This document shows positions 26,578 through 37,445 of a stretch of DNA of 64,000 bases, piece after piece. This DNA is from Diogma glabrata (lineage: Eukaryota; Arthropoda; Insecta; Diptera; Cylindrotomidae). Made by a program: the position numbers and the translations under genes. Each line of letters opens with the position of its first letter. The first letter of the stretch is position 1. The notes beneath the pieces were generated by a model that saw only the letters and a list, made by a program, of their open reading frames with translations, did no database searches and had not been told where the DNA came from. Location: the NCBI GenBank assembly GCA_963693315.1, contig OY856188.1:189525897-189589896 (forward strand), written 5' to 3'.

Positions 26578-26692
26578 GATTGATTACAATAAATTTTATT
26601 TTAATGACGCCTTGTTTTAGCACGTGTTTTACAAAAATTTTTCACAAGAATTAAATTTGTTATTTTTATTATTTTATCCCACTTCTGATAAT

Positions 26693-26973
26693 TATAAGGT
26701 TTATTTATAAGCCTAGTAATTTTTAAAACAAAAAATATAAGTTAAATTATATATATTTAATCACAAATAGCTACACAAAGTAATATTATTAGTTACACAA
26801 AGTAAACTTATATTTTATTCGAGGTGGTCGTAACAACTACTAAAACTTTTATATCCTTCGTTCTTCTTCTATTTTTATTTATTCATAGACAGCATCTATA
26901 GGAGGATGTAGCGTTGTAATTTATTTCACTAGTTTTATTAGTATAAAGGAGGATGGCTTTAATGAAGCTTACA
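26693..26973 (-). repeat. 5' LTR of gypsy A
   Basis: A 281-bp copy of the LTR at 21531-21819. It contains the same ordered words (GAGGTGGTCGTAACAACTAC, AGGAGGATGTAGCGTTGTAA) with a few substitutions. Confidence 0.9.
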
Positions 26974-27239
26974 ATATATTTATTTATTTTTTAACCCACC
27001 ATCTTGTGTGGATAAGTTAGTTTTATAAGCACCTCAAATTTTAAGTTCATCGGATTAATGGTTCACGAGATAATCGAAATAATGTGAAAAACACGTTGTA
27101 CTCTCACTAGTGGTGTTCCGTATAAAAAACGGAACCCTAAAAAGAAACAGTGAATAATATTTATATCTAGATTTTGATAGAACCATTAAATCATTACCAA
27201 ATCTGAAGCCTGACTGTGAACATATTTAGGTCACTCTTC
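26974..27239. other. Spacer with a short hairpin, no gene
   Basis: Contains GTTCCGTATAAAAAACGGAAC at 27116-27136, a short inverted repeat of the GGGTTCCGT kind common in insect dispersed repeats. Nothing else recognisable. Confidence 0.4.
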
Positions 27240-27775
27240 TAAAGAAGTTTCAAACGGCATGCTTTGCAAATCTTTTTTGCGAATTTGAAGGGTTTTTTGC
27301 CATTTATCTTTAACTTCTTCCCAATTATTTACTTCTCGTTGTAGAGTTGTTTTTGCTGACATTGAAATAAATTCGTCAAACTCAACAGTTTCAATTCCTG
27401 AAAACACATAACTTTTTTAAAAACAACTTGAATCTTTTGAGTGTTCAGGCGTTTTTCTTCTTTTGCATCGACTATTGGCATATTTGCAGTATAATTTTCC
27501 GCTCGGATTCTTTTTAACCTGCCGAGGTATGTAGTAATCCTAAAATTCTTGAACATGTTAAAGAAGTGTAAAATTAAATAGTTTTACTAGATTTTCAAAT
27601 TTACCTTGACCTTATTTTCTGATGGAAAAATTGAAACTATTTGTTCAACTAAAATTGGAAAATCATAAAGCTTTAGAATAATTCCGTTGATGTTAGTGTG
27701 CTCAATGATTAATTTAATCAATTCATTTCTCTGGAAACTGCTTAGTCTTTTTGGAGATTCACAAATTGACAACAA
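27240..27775 (-). pseudogene. Unassigned spliced coding unit with YYIP motif
   Basis: The first part (27775-27605) reads as a helical segment with SFQRNELIKLIIEHTNI and ends at a GT donor. After an intron of 65 bp (27540-27604; acceptor TTTTAG) the frame resumes with DYYIPRQVKKNPSGKLYCKY. A later open part contains FDEFISMSAKTTLQREVNNW and a W-rich KDKWQKTLQI, ending at a TGA followed by CCT. From memory this arrangement resembles uncharacterised proteins found repeatedly in aphid and Hydra genomes, probably transposon-linked, but I cannot name the family. The unit lacks its C-terminus. Gypsy A ends only 270 bp away, so truncation by that insertion is possible. Confidence 0.5.
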
Positions 27776-27842
27776 TAACTATTTTAAATTTAAATAAATA
27801 TTGACGATATTGAATTGAAATAAAGTTTATTTTTTAGTGCAT

Positions 27843-28866
27843 TTATTTATTTGTTATATAGTCTGCTATTTCTTTTGTGTGTTTTTCAATATTTTCGAGA
27901 CTTGTGGCCATCCTCTCTTTTGCTAAACTACTTGCCTCCTTGGCCTTTGCCAGCCTTTCCAGTAACAATAATTTTGCTTTGTAGTATTCTTCTTTAATAT
28001 GTAGTTTTTTTTTCAATATTCGTATATATTGCGTTGGCCGTGTTTAAGGAGTTAGTGAGTCGATTAGCGGCAACACTCCGTTTACGTTCTGAAATTATAT
28101 ACTGTTAGTAATGACAAAAAGTATTTTAAAACTATATAGGTATTACTAACTTTTAACTGGAGGTTCCTGGTTTTGTGTGCAGGTTCCACTATACTCACTT
28201 CTAAATTCTAAGCTGTTTGATCGGGCGATTCAGACAAGCATTCAATAACCATGTCATCATTTACGATGTCGATGGTTGGAGGCAGAAATTGGGTTTCACC
28301 AGTTAAAGAAGAATTTTCTTCAATAGGTAAATCCTGCGATAAAAAATTATTATATTGTATTACAAATAAACTAATTATGTAACTAAAATGGTTACAAACC
28401 AGATTGCCAGCACTTTCTGGGACACTTGTATGGCCGGAAATGCATGTTTCGCCAATAATGTTTCTTATTTTCTCCTCTAAATCGGTTAGATATATTGCAT
28501 TTGGTGCCCCGCAACCAGTGCCTGTTGCATATTTTTTTCTTGTGCTATTTTTGCACGGACATCATTCCTCATATCTTTCCAATACTGTAAAATATTTATG
28601 AAACAATTTAGGCAAATAAATTGTTTTAAATTTTTTGACAAAAATCATAATATTATACCTTTCTCCAATTTTGCCATGTTTTGAACGAACCTGGGATGGC
28701 GTTTAGCATGGTTGCGCCTTGTTCCCAAGTTTTTCCTGCTTCTTTTATAGTTGTTGAACTATCGAGTTTTTTGGTAAACAGTTTTCTGTTACTTGCAACA
28801 AAATCAATCAGAGCCTCTTTCTGAATTCTAGTGACATAGCCGCCTCTTTTTTTTATTATTTTTCAT
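27843..28866 (-). pseudogene. Zeste/Myb-like DNA-binding protein gene, four exons, frameshifted
   Basis: Exon 1 (28866-28659) reads RGGYVTRIQKEALIDFVASN and ends in IPGSFKTWQNWRK, the pattern of the zeste-like Myb/SANT domain (Myb_DNA-bind_5). Exon 2 (28584-28400) continues YWKDMRNDVRAK and later TGTGCGAPNAIYLTDLEEK. Exon 3 (28333-28151) is acidic. Exon 4 (28088-27843) is a C-terminal helix with EEYYKAKLLLLERLAKAKEA. The three introns (74, 66 and 62 bp) have GT-AG ends. At least four one-base frame breaks are needed, several in A runs (28847-28854, 28532-28538, 28548-28552). Proteins of this class are common in insects and often belong to transposons. Here it would bind DNA; whether it serves the recombinase 0.8 kb upstream is unknown. 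Confidence 0.7.
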
Positions 28867-28975
28867 TTTAATAAATTTTTACAAAATAATAATAATTATA
28901 AAATAAACACAACTTTCCAATATAAATTTTTACAAAATAATAATAATTATAAACACAACACAACATAAACACAAC

Positions 28976-29600
28976 TTTTTTTTTTTTTTTTTTTTTTATT
29001 TTATATTAATTGGCTGAGGCGTGAGCCCATATCGCCAATGAGGTACATTTTAGTTCTCCCGATCTAAACGTAGGCATATTCTGACTGTCTCTCTATGACC
29101 AATTAAGGATTCGGTACACCTTACTTGAAAATTAGACAAGTGGTTACGGATATTCTTAATCAGAGGCTGAAAACAATCAGAAGCTTTCCGCCTATAATCG
29201 GGCATTATATAGTATATGGAAAATTATACAATGTTAATTGTCCTATGTAGGACGGATTCGGCTGTATCGTGATGACCTGTCGAACAAACTGTGAAACATG
29301 TCCTCCAATGTCGTAATGCGCAAGACCAAAACATATAAAATGAGTTGTATCTGTCATTCCGATATTGTTGGAAGAGTTCCATACTTTGTGCAATACCCCA
29401 CGATACAACCGAGCAGTTACTATTATGTTACAATAATTAGATATAATATATCTTTGATAAGATTTTTATGTTTTACTGATTTATTATAAGTCGTTTAGAC
29501 CTTAGTTACCGAAATAATAATGGGAAGGGAATTATAAGAGGGAGTTATGGATTCATAATAGACCTAATTTTTATTATAATTTTAGAACACAAAAAAAATT
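28976..29600 (-). mobile_element. Possible 5'-truncated retroposed fragment with A-tail
   Basis: A run of 22 T at 28976-28997 (an A-tail on the minus strand) is followed by about 500 bp of distinctly less AT-rich, ORF-poor sequence, beginning TTAATTGGCTGAGGCGTGAG on the plus strand. That looks like the 3' end of a LINE or SINE. The right boundary is a guess and no clear target duplication was found. Just left of it, a segment of about 32 bp (TAAATTTTTACAAAATAATA...) is repeated in tandem. Confidence 0.4.
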
Positions 29601-29641
29601 TTAACAATAGTAATTACTAATTATAATAACTTATAAAAAAA

Positions 29642-30804
29642 TTATTTTTTTTCGCCTTTATTTTCGGAGTAGTTCAAATAAAACTGGCAATTTTCAAACT
29701 TCCCATTAAATAAATTTTCTGTTCCCCTAGAAATCAACGATTTTTCCACTGAACTTGCACTGGAGTTTATTACTTCTATATGGGAGTTCAATGATTTATT
29801 TGCTTCGACATCAGGCATCTCAACTAGCAATCGTGCAGTCTTATTTTTTAATTCCAGACTATCTGCCAAATACCCTTCTGCAACCGTGCTGCTTCGCCAT
29901 CCGCCATGTCTCTTTAAAGTTGTCATGCTTGCTCCAGCATTTACTAAAGCAGTGGCAGAAGTTCGCCGTAAGCAATGACCGGTGTAGGAATTTGGGTTTG
30001 GCAAACCTAAGAAACAAGCAATTTTGCTTGGAATTTTTCCAAGCGTATTTTTTCCAACTGGCTGCATGGTACATCGTTTTGCCCTATATGTTAAGAAAAA
30101 TCTTTCAATACCGGACTTTCGTAGAGACATATAGCTTCTGATTAAAAATAGTGTAGGAAACTCAGGTACTTCTACAATAGTAAACTGTCTTTGAATGTCC
30201 GTTTTACTTTTTGGGATATTTACTACCATGACAGACCCTCTATCCTCAATATCTTTTGTTGTCATGTTCAGCAGCTCTTGACCTCTGCATCCACCAAAGT
30301 AGCCCATAATCAAAACCACCTTATGAAGTATATGGTCATCATTAGGGGCATCTCTTAAAAACTTGATTACGTTGTCTTTGGTAAGAACTTCTGACTTTTT
30401 CGGCTTGTAACCTTTACTTTTTCTCTTAAGAAACGCCTCTACTTCATAAAACTGCTTCATATCTACTTTATCGTACATTTCCATCATCGTTTTTAGCATG
30501 GACCACTTAGTCCATAAGGAATTAGGGCTATATGATTCAGACTTCAAAAAAATATAAAAAAAGTCAGAATGGCAATTACGTTTTAAAATATTAAAAGGAA
30601 AACCTACCATTTCCTGAAAGTAAGCGAGGAGTACAACTGGTTCTACATTCTTCGACTCTGTCATTTGATTCTTATTAATCCATATTTTAAATATGTCGTA
30701 TTCCTTTTGGTACACTGCTTCAGATTTTTCGGCAATAGAGTTGAGCGAGCTTTTTCAGCCTTTTCTAATATATTTTGAGAAATATTTTTACAGACGTCAC
30801 TCAT
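29642..30804 (-). pseudogene. Crypton-like tyrosine recombinase, one frameshift
   Basis: The catalytic domain is complete: Arg in GGCRGQELL, His and Arg in TGHCLRRTSATALV, His/Trp in LKRHGGW and the nucleophilic Tyr in AEGYL. In the long open part (30715-29642) these are residues R144, H247, R250, H270 and Y282. A 66-bp GT-AG intron (30542-30607) is in frame, so the ORF reads through it. The first about 30 codons start at ATG 30804 and are one base out of frame, at a T run (30725-30729). Without the intron the product is about 365 residues. Eukaryotic Cryptons use such enzymes to integrate without a DDE step. I assign Crypton by the enzyme, the host type and the absence of RT; a domesticated recombinase is the alternative. 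No element ends were identified. Confidence 0.8.
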
Positions 30805-31732
30805 TTTTGCAAATGTTATAAAAGAATTGTTTATTTAAAAACAAAATTATTTACATAAAGCCATAGTAACGAATAACAATACCCTAGCAATATCAAGTGA
30901 ACAAAAACTAACTAGATCAATTAAAACGCAAACTCATCTTATAAAAATACTTGATAAAAATAAATGTTTTAGTTTAATAAATGTTTTAAGTAGTAAAACA
31001 TAAAATTATTTATGCATCACGTGAATTATTACATGTCAATTACCTTGTGAAACTTACTAACCCTCGGGCCAGAGGCCCTCGGGTAGTAAACGTTTCCCTC
31101 GGTAATTAACATCCTCATAATTCCCTTGATACATAAATAACTATAAAATATGTTAATAAACAATAACAAATGTTGTTTCTAATGTAAATTCTGTTTGAAA
31201 TATGTTCCTTATTCAAATTAAATTCAATGAAAATTATTGAGAATTATAAGAACAATTAATGCTCAATTCTTGAAAATTATGTTATGTTATATAATTATAT
31301 ATGTTATTTAGCTTATTTATACATATCTATTTGATCGTATAAATCAAAACCTGAGTTGTTATTTTATGTATACAGTAGTTAATATTAGTTATACATTAGG
31401 TGAATTATCAAGTAAAGTAAGTACATTTATGATTAAAAGCTATGATACCAATTTAATTTTTTAAACATTATATAAACCAATTTAATTTTTAGCTGTCAAT
31501 AATAAAGCAACTACAATTGTATTATTATTTAATTATGCAACCAATAATCAAGGAAATTCATGTTTTTAAAATTGCAACTAACATTTTAATAGAATGATCA
31601 ATCATCTCAATGATTGTCCTTTACTCACGCTGCACATATCCATGACCAATTAACCACCAGTGTATGTTCATTCAATATTTAGCGTAGACCACTTTCTTAT
31701 AACTAATGGCCTGGATTAAAGATAAATACAAC
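30805..31732. other. AT-rich spacer, nothing recognised
   Basis: Contains a short GC-rich hairpin-like stretch near 31059-31092 (CCCTCGGGCC...GGCCCTCGGG) but no ORF, repeat array or TIR element. Confidence 0.5.
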
Positions 31733-32083
31733 TTTTAATATTATTTTAAATATTTTATTTTACTTGTTATAAGTTTCGCAATAAATACAAATTATAATTA
31801 TTGTTTTATTTTTATTTTTATTTAAACAAAATATATATGTATATATATATTTTTGCTCGATTAATTTCGGTTGTTACACCATTATCAAGAGCTTGAAAAA
31901 TTTATACTGTATAAATTTTTCAAGCTCTTGATAATGGTGTAACAACCGAAATTAATCGAGCAAAAATATATATATACATATATATTTTGTTTAAATAAAA
32001 ATAAAAATAAAACAATAATTATAATTTGTATTTATTGCGAAACTTATAACAAGTAAAATAAAATATTTAAAATAATATTAAAA
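31733..32083. repeat. Perfect 351-bp palindrome (175-bp arms, one-base centre)
   Basis: Positions 31733-31907 are the exact reverse complement of 31909-32083, centred on T at 31908; I read both arms and saw no mismatch. The arms include GCTCGATTAATTTCGGTTGT and a TATATATACATATATA tract. The right arm lies at the 3' end of the minus-strand LINE, so the left arm is an inverted copy of that end. Confidence 0.93.
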
Positions 32084-32169
32084 TGTTTCGCCAAGTGCCT
32101 ACAGCGTCTTCAATTATGTATACAACTTTTAAACAAATAGAGCTTCAGAGAAGAATACAAATTTCAAAA

Positions 32170-32448
32170 CTATTCTTTAATTTCCTTAAGGAAATTGACT
32201 ATTTCCATTAAATGTGGAATTTTATTATTAGCAAATATATCGTTTAATTTATGTTTCATCAAAGTGGAATATTTGAATCTGAACGAGGAGAATTTAGGGC
32301 AATCCAGTAAAATGTGGGAGGCATTATCCGTGACGTTGCACACATTACATTTGTCGTCATCAATGACTTTGATGAGTTTGAAATACTTTTTATCATAACA
32401 GTGACCTGTTCTACGTCTATTAATCAGTTTAATTGTAAAGGCATCCAA
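32170..32448 (-). pseudogene. LINE B ORF2 C-terminal zinc domain
   Basis: The frame contains INRRRTGHCYDKKYFKLI and then CNVCNVTDNASHILLDCPKF, the CxxC-H-C zinc pattern found after RNase H or RT in many LINEs. It ends at the stop at 32170. It probably binds the element RNA or the target DNA. Confidence 0.8.
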
Positions 32449-33190
32449 CTTGAGTTTATGAAACCAAGGTTTTTTTTATTAAGCTATTTATATTCGTACG
32501 GTGGGTGGTACCTTTTATTATTGTTGTGTCTATAAATTTTACTTGCCATTGAGAGTATAGAAAATTGATAAAAATCTTGTTTAATTCATCAGGAGGAACT
32601 TTGATATGTAATCTATTATCTGAGGTCGACCCTAGTTTGGCCGCTACGTCTGCTTTGTCATTACCGGGTATGTTAGAATGACGGGATCCAAACTATTCTA
32701 CCTTGAGGTTGTTAGATGTGATTAAATTTATAATTAGCTTCTCGTAATATTTATGTTTTGAGTCGGAACAGTTCAATAGGGATTTGCAGGAGCTGTGAGA
32801 ATCCGTAAAAACAACAAGAGAGGATATGTTAGAATTTATCGCCATTTTGATGGCTTCCATGATGGCCACAATCTCTAGGGATTTAATTGAAATCTCCTAC
32901 GTAATTAGTAATGAGAAAGTGGAAGAGTCATAGTCATTGTATACCCCAATTCCCCTTCCGGTTTCATTAATTGACCCATCGGTGTAGCAGCAATCTGTTT
33001 GAGTTAATCCGTTTATGTAGTTTAAGCAGATTTTATTCTTGTGTAGCAAGTCCCATGTGTCTTTTTTAGAAAAAACATTATAAAGATGAGTGTCAACAAT
33101 TAAACTTTGATCCAATATTGAAGGATCTTCAGATATGCTGATCGTTGAAGAGGGAGTTTTATTAATATGAGATCTGTATTTATTGTACAT
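32449..33190 (-). pseudogene. LINE B RNase H domain, frameshifted
   Basis: The frame from 33190 ends in CCYTDGSINETGRGIGVY, which carries the first RNase H aspartate. A frame change near 32890 leads to EISIKSLEIVAIMEAIKMA (glutamate) and VVFTDSHSSCKSL (aspartate). After a TAG where tryptophan is expected, HSNIPGNDKADVAAKLG gives the final conserved block. So all active-site positions are visible across two frames and one stop. The upstream edge is the mariner insertion. Confidence 0.8.
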
Positions 33191-33193
33191 ATA

Positions 33194-34483
33194 CTAGGTC
33201 ATTCAATAAGTTCGTAGGATGACACATAGATGGCGTTACTAGAATTTTTCCATATGATTTTTATTTAGTACTAACCTTCAAACGATACGTGTATAAATTT
33301 GACAGCAATCTGACTATTTATTCGTGAGTTATAGCATTTTGTGTGAAGCAACTTTTGTTTTTGAAAAAAAATGGAAAAAAGTGAATTTCGAACTTTAATA
33401 AAGCATTGCTTTTTGATGAAAAAAAATACAGTGGAAACCAAACAATGGCTTGATAAACATTATCCAAACTCTGCTCCATCGAGACAAATGGTAGAAAAGT
33501 GGATGGCTGAATTTAAATGTGGTCGTACCAGCACAAAAGATGCAGAGCGCAGTGGACGCCAAAATGAGGCTGTTATTCCAGAAAACTTAAAAAAAATCCA
33601 CGAATTGGTTATGAACGATCGCAAATTGAAGGTGCACGAAATAGCTGACATTGTAAAGGTAGCAGATGGTAGTGTTTTTACCATTTTACATGAACATTTG
33701 GGTATGCGAAAGCTCTGTGCAAATTGGGTGCCGCGTGAGCTCACAGTCGACCAAAACAACAACGAATCGATGCTTCGGAGGAGTCTTTGGCACTGTTAAA
33801 CCGCAATAAAAGGGAATTCTATCGTAGATATGTGACAATGGATGAGACATGGCTTCACAATTACACACCAGAATCCAAAAGACAGTCAGCTGAGTGGACA
33901 GCAGTCGACGAACCCAATCCAAAGCGAGCAAAGACGCAACAGTCGGCCGGTAAGGTGATGGCGTCTGTATTTTGGGATACGAACGGAATAATATTCATCG
34001 ACTATCTCCAAAAAGGAACCACCATCAACAGCGAGTATTACTGTGAACTTTTGGATCGATTGAAGGCTGAAATCGCAAAGAAACGGCCACATTTGCAAAA
34101 GAAAAAAGTGTTGTTTCACCAAGATAATGCACCGTGTCACAGATCGATGAAAACGATGGCAAAATTGAATGAATTGGGCTTTGAATTGCTTACCCACCCA
34201 CCATATTCTCCAGATTTAGCCCCCAGCGACTTTTTCCTGTTTTCAGATCTCAAGAGAATGCTTGCTGGAGAGAAATTTAAGTCCAATGATGAAGTAATCG
34301 CTGAACCTGAGGCCTATTTTGACGAGAAAGAGAAATCGTACTATAAAAGTGGTATAGAAAAGTTGGAAAATCGCTATACTCGTTGTATCGCCCTCGAAGG
34401 CAACTATGTTGAATAAAAAAATCGAGTTTTGTCAAAATGTTGTTTTTTTCTTACTTATCCTACGGACTTATTGAACGACCTGT
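33194..34483 (+). mobile_element. mariner transposon (irritans type), 1290 bp
   Basis: The ends are inverted repeats of about 27 bp: the left begins CTAGGTCATTCAATAAGT and the right, in reverse, begins ACAGGTCGTTCAATAAGT. TA flanks both sides (33192-33193 and 34484-34485), the obligatory mariner target duplication. The transposase is in the same orientation as the left end. The insertion lies inside ORF2 of the surrounding LINE. Confidence 0.95.
33371..34416 (+). pseudogene. mariner transposase, DD34D, one frameshift
   Basis: The first part (33371-33799) has the N-terminal HTH region, including MEKSEFRTLIKHCF and the WVPRELTVDQ block. The second part (33787-34416) has the catalytic core: YVTMDETWLHNY, HQDNAPCHRS and HPPYSPDLAPSDFFLF, giving D, D and D in the mariner DD34D pattern, and it ends in YTRCIALEGNYVE. 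These words are typical of the irritans subfamily (Himar1 relatives). The two parts join at a one-base loss in the A run at 33753-33756; otherwise I see no stop. Total length would be about 348 residues, the normal size. It cuts and pastes DNA at TA sites. Confidence 0.93.
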
Positions 34484-34669
34484 TATGTAAAGAATTTGAT
34501 GTGACAATCGGATGTTATTAGACGACCAATGTGAGTATAATTTTAGATTTGATTCAAAATATATTTAAATATGTATCCCTCCACCTTCAAATTTACAGGT
34601 AGATCCCCTGCTTCTGCAATTATTTGCGAGATAGGAGTACTATTTAAAAGCCCTAAACAAATTCTTAGT

Positions 34670-36264
34670 TCACCCACCGTTAATTATTATTTGAAGTAAC
34701 TCAAAATGATTTTTTGTAAATGAAATAAAGGCACTATACAAAATTCTATTAATTATAAGACCCTTGTGCAGATTTATAAGTGTAGACGGGTGAGCACCAT
34801 ACTTTTTGCAAGCGAATATTTTTAATACATTACAGATAGAGTTGCATTTTTCTTTTAGTAATTTATGATGCTGTACAAAGTTAAGTTTACTATCAAAATA
34901 AAATCCCAAAATTCTAAGTAGGTTAATCGTTTTTATGATTTCATTGTTAATCATCAACTTTGTAGATGGTAAATGGCGTTTGTAGTTATGTATGTAAATA
35001 TAGTTAGATTTGGGTGTGCTAAGTTGTAGTTTTAAAGTTTTTAATTTATCATTAAATGAGTTTAGAAATTGGTTTGCCTTTCTTTCAGTCATCGAACAAT
35101 TGACATCTCCCACCACAAAGAAAAAATCATCAGCATATTGGAAAATACTGATGTTTTTATCCGAGCAGGCATGTAGTATATGGGTATAAATATTGAAGAG
35201 AGTGGGACTCATAGGATCACCCTGTGGGACACCAGTGCTTACAATTTTTTGAATCTTGAAAGAATTGTCTCTAAAAATGACCTTTCTGTTGATGAGTCTA
35301 TCTTGTATCCAGTTGATGTACTGAATAGGAATATTAATTTCTTTCATAATTCTAGTTAATACGTCTACATTAACATTGTCAAAAGCTCCTTTGATATCAA
35401 GACTGATCAAAAAGACACAAAATTTTTTGTCGATAAGACATCTTATTTTGTTTAGCAAACAGAAGACCAAGTCTCTAGAGGACCTGCGTTCTTTCTAAAT
35501 CCAAATGATAGTCCTGGTAATAAGGTATTTTTAGAAATGTGATCATTGACCCTGTTTATAACCAATTTAGCCATAATTTTGTATAGAGTTGGAAGTAGGG
35601 ATATAGGGCGATAAATTTCTGCATCGGAATGGTTTTTGTAAGTTTTAGGAATAGGAATGACTGTAGAGATTTTCCAATTTGAGGGAAACGATTGTTTATA
35701 CCACGCATTGTTGAAGTGATTTTTTAATTTACAAATATAATTGTCATCTAGTTTTTTTAGGATTCTGTATGAGATCTGATCAGAACCTGGGAGAGTGTTT
35801 TTAACTTTCTTAATTGTTTTACTAATTTCCTCTGTATTGAATTCGTCAATGTATAAGGATACGTGAAGGGTATAGTTAGTATCAATGTCAACCGGGTGAT
35901 TAACAAAGTATATATCCAGAAATTTTTCAACGTTAGCTTTGATATCAAATATGTTGGAGTTTGTGTTTTTGTTAAAAAAGCAACCTATCTTTCTCCAAAT
36001 TGATCTGGTACTTGAGTTGGGGTCTATGCTATTAATGAATAGATTCCATGCGATCTTTTTCTCTTTTTTTATCTCCCTTTTTAGCCTGCACGTGGCTTTT
36101 TTTAATTGAAAGTAAGTAAATTCTCCAGGATATTTGTTATAAAGTCTCAATTTACCCTTCTTGATCAGCCACAAGTTATTTATGGTATGATTCCACCATG
36201 GTTTGGGTTTGTATTTGTTGTTCTTTGGAATCATCATAGAGTTGTTCTCAATAATTTTTTCCAA
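34670..36264 (-). pseudogene. LINE B reverse transcriptase domain, frameshifted
   Basis: The upstream frame (36264-35452) holds WWNHTINNLWLIKKGKL, PGSDQISYRILK, FPSNWKISTVIPIPK and YRPISLLPTLYKIMAKLV, then FGFRKN. A frame change near 35460 leads to the second part (35470-34670) with SLDIKGAFDNVNVDV, GVPQGDPMSPTLFNIY and the catalytic YADDFFF box, followed by ILGFYFDSKLNFVQH. Motif order is complete, unlike the LINE at 15-20 kb. Past 34670 the frame shifts again at a GGG run and shows one TAA before the mariner. Confidence 0.88.
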
Positions 36265-36340
36265 ATCTGATTCGTAATCTTCTAGATCAAAGTGTGGTCA
36301 GGGTTTAGATCAGAAATCTCTTTAAAAATTTTAACGTGAT

Positions 36341-37070
36341 TTAATTTTTTTCTGTAGTGAGGAGGGTTGACAAATTTGTATAATTCAATAAAACGGGTAA
36401 ATGGTCAGAAGTGCCAATATTATTATATATAATTTCCCAGGTAAACTTGTTTATCAAATCATTAGAGATCAGAGATATATCGATGGCAGAGGAGTGTCCT
36501 ATGCTTCCCAAACTAGTATGGTCCCCATTGTTGAGTATGATAAAGTTTGAGTTACTAATAATTTCTGCGATAATTTTTCCCTTTTGATCGGGGTTGCTAG
36601 AGTTTTCCCACAAGTGATGATGAGCGTTTATGTCACCCAATATTATGGAATTTTTTATATCTTTTAAACTAGACAATAATAGATTAAAGTTTGATTTAAG
36701 TATCTGTGGATTAATACTTGGTGGGGCATAAAGCACCGTTAAGGAAAAGGATATCTCATCGCTATCACAAATTACAACATTAATAACTTCTAAAGGACCT
36801 AGGTTCCAATGATAGTTAGTCTCCTTAACAATTAAGCTGTTCCTAACAGTAATCCCAACTCCTCCATAACCGTCATCTCTGATATGTAACATAATTATGC
36901 AGTTTATATACATCCTGAGGTTTAGACCAAGTTTCGGAAATGAGTGCGATGTCTATGTTTTTCAGCATAAAAAAGTGTTCCAGTTCTGATTTATTCTTTT
37001 TAAGGCTTCTAATGTTTATTTGGAGAATTCTTAAAGGCATGTAGGAGTAAATAATTAGGCAAATTCCCAT
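36341..37070 (-). pseudogene. LINE B AP endonuclease domain
   Basis: Start ATG is likely at 37040 or 37070. The first frame shows LRILQINIRSLKKNKSELEH and IALISETWS; after a frame change near 36890 the second shows GGVGITVRNSLIV, SIILGDINAHHHLWENS, HSSAIDISLIS and GTSDHLPVLL. These are the usual exonuclease-endonuclease-phosphatase motifs (QINIRS, E-T-W, GD-N-AHH, SDH). The domain nicks target DNA to prime reverse transcription. Confidence 0.88.
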
Positions 37071-37445
37071 AAATTACGTATGGGCGGGATCGATTGGAGT
37101 AATTACGTATATCGTAGGAACTATCAAAAGAGCAAGTACTCAAGTGATTTTGCGGAACTAAATAAGTGTAGAAAGATAAAAATAAGTCAACCCGAAGTAA
37201 TTTATGGATCATTGTTAACGCTGAATTAACATGAAGAGAGGTTAATATGGAGAAAATAATGTATAAAAGTGAAAGAGCCAATGTACAGATAATGTGGCAG
37301 ATAAGGTATAAAGCAACATTGCGATAACAATAAGTAATCTTTTTACGATCTACGTCCCTTAATTTTGAATATAAAAATTTGGTTGAGTCAAATGTCCATG
37401 TTGCGAAATTAGTGACTGAGACAGCACATATACGGTTATTGTGAT
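37071..37445 (-). other. LINE B spacer between ORF1 and ORF2, part 1
   Basis: An open stretch at 37009-37281 overlaps the start of ORF2 in another frame and has no recognisable motif. The spacer resumes at 38357 beyond the inserted MITE. Confidence 0.4.

Larger units (their letters stand above)
21531..26973 (-). mobile_element. Ty3/gypsy LTR retrotransposon A, decayed
   Basis: Two direct LTRs enclose gag, protease, RT, RNase H and integrase in that order on the minus strand, which defines the Ty3/gypsy (Metaviridae) arrangement. Both flanks read ATAT, compatible with a 4-bp target duplication but uninformative in AT-rich DNA. The next 18 bp inside the 5' LTR do not start with TGG and I do not recognise a tRNA primer. 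There is no env-like ORF. The copy is inactive: stops, frameshifts, a MITE in gag and a changed protease active site. Confidence 0.92.

Noticed and set aside
29755..30141. 128-codon plus-strand ORF opposite the recombinase
   Set aside because: The minus strand carries the full tyrosine-recombinase motif set; this is its shadow.
33460..34197. Minus-strand ORFs opposite the mariner transposase
   Set aside because: Shadows of the transposase frame.
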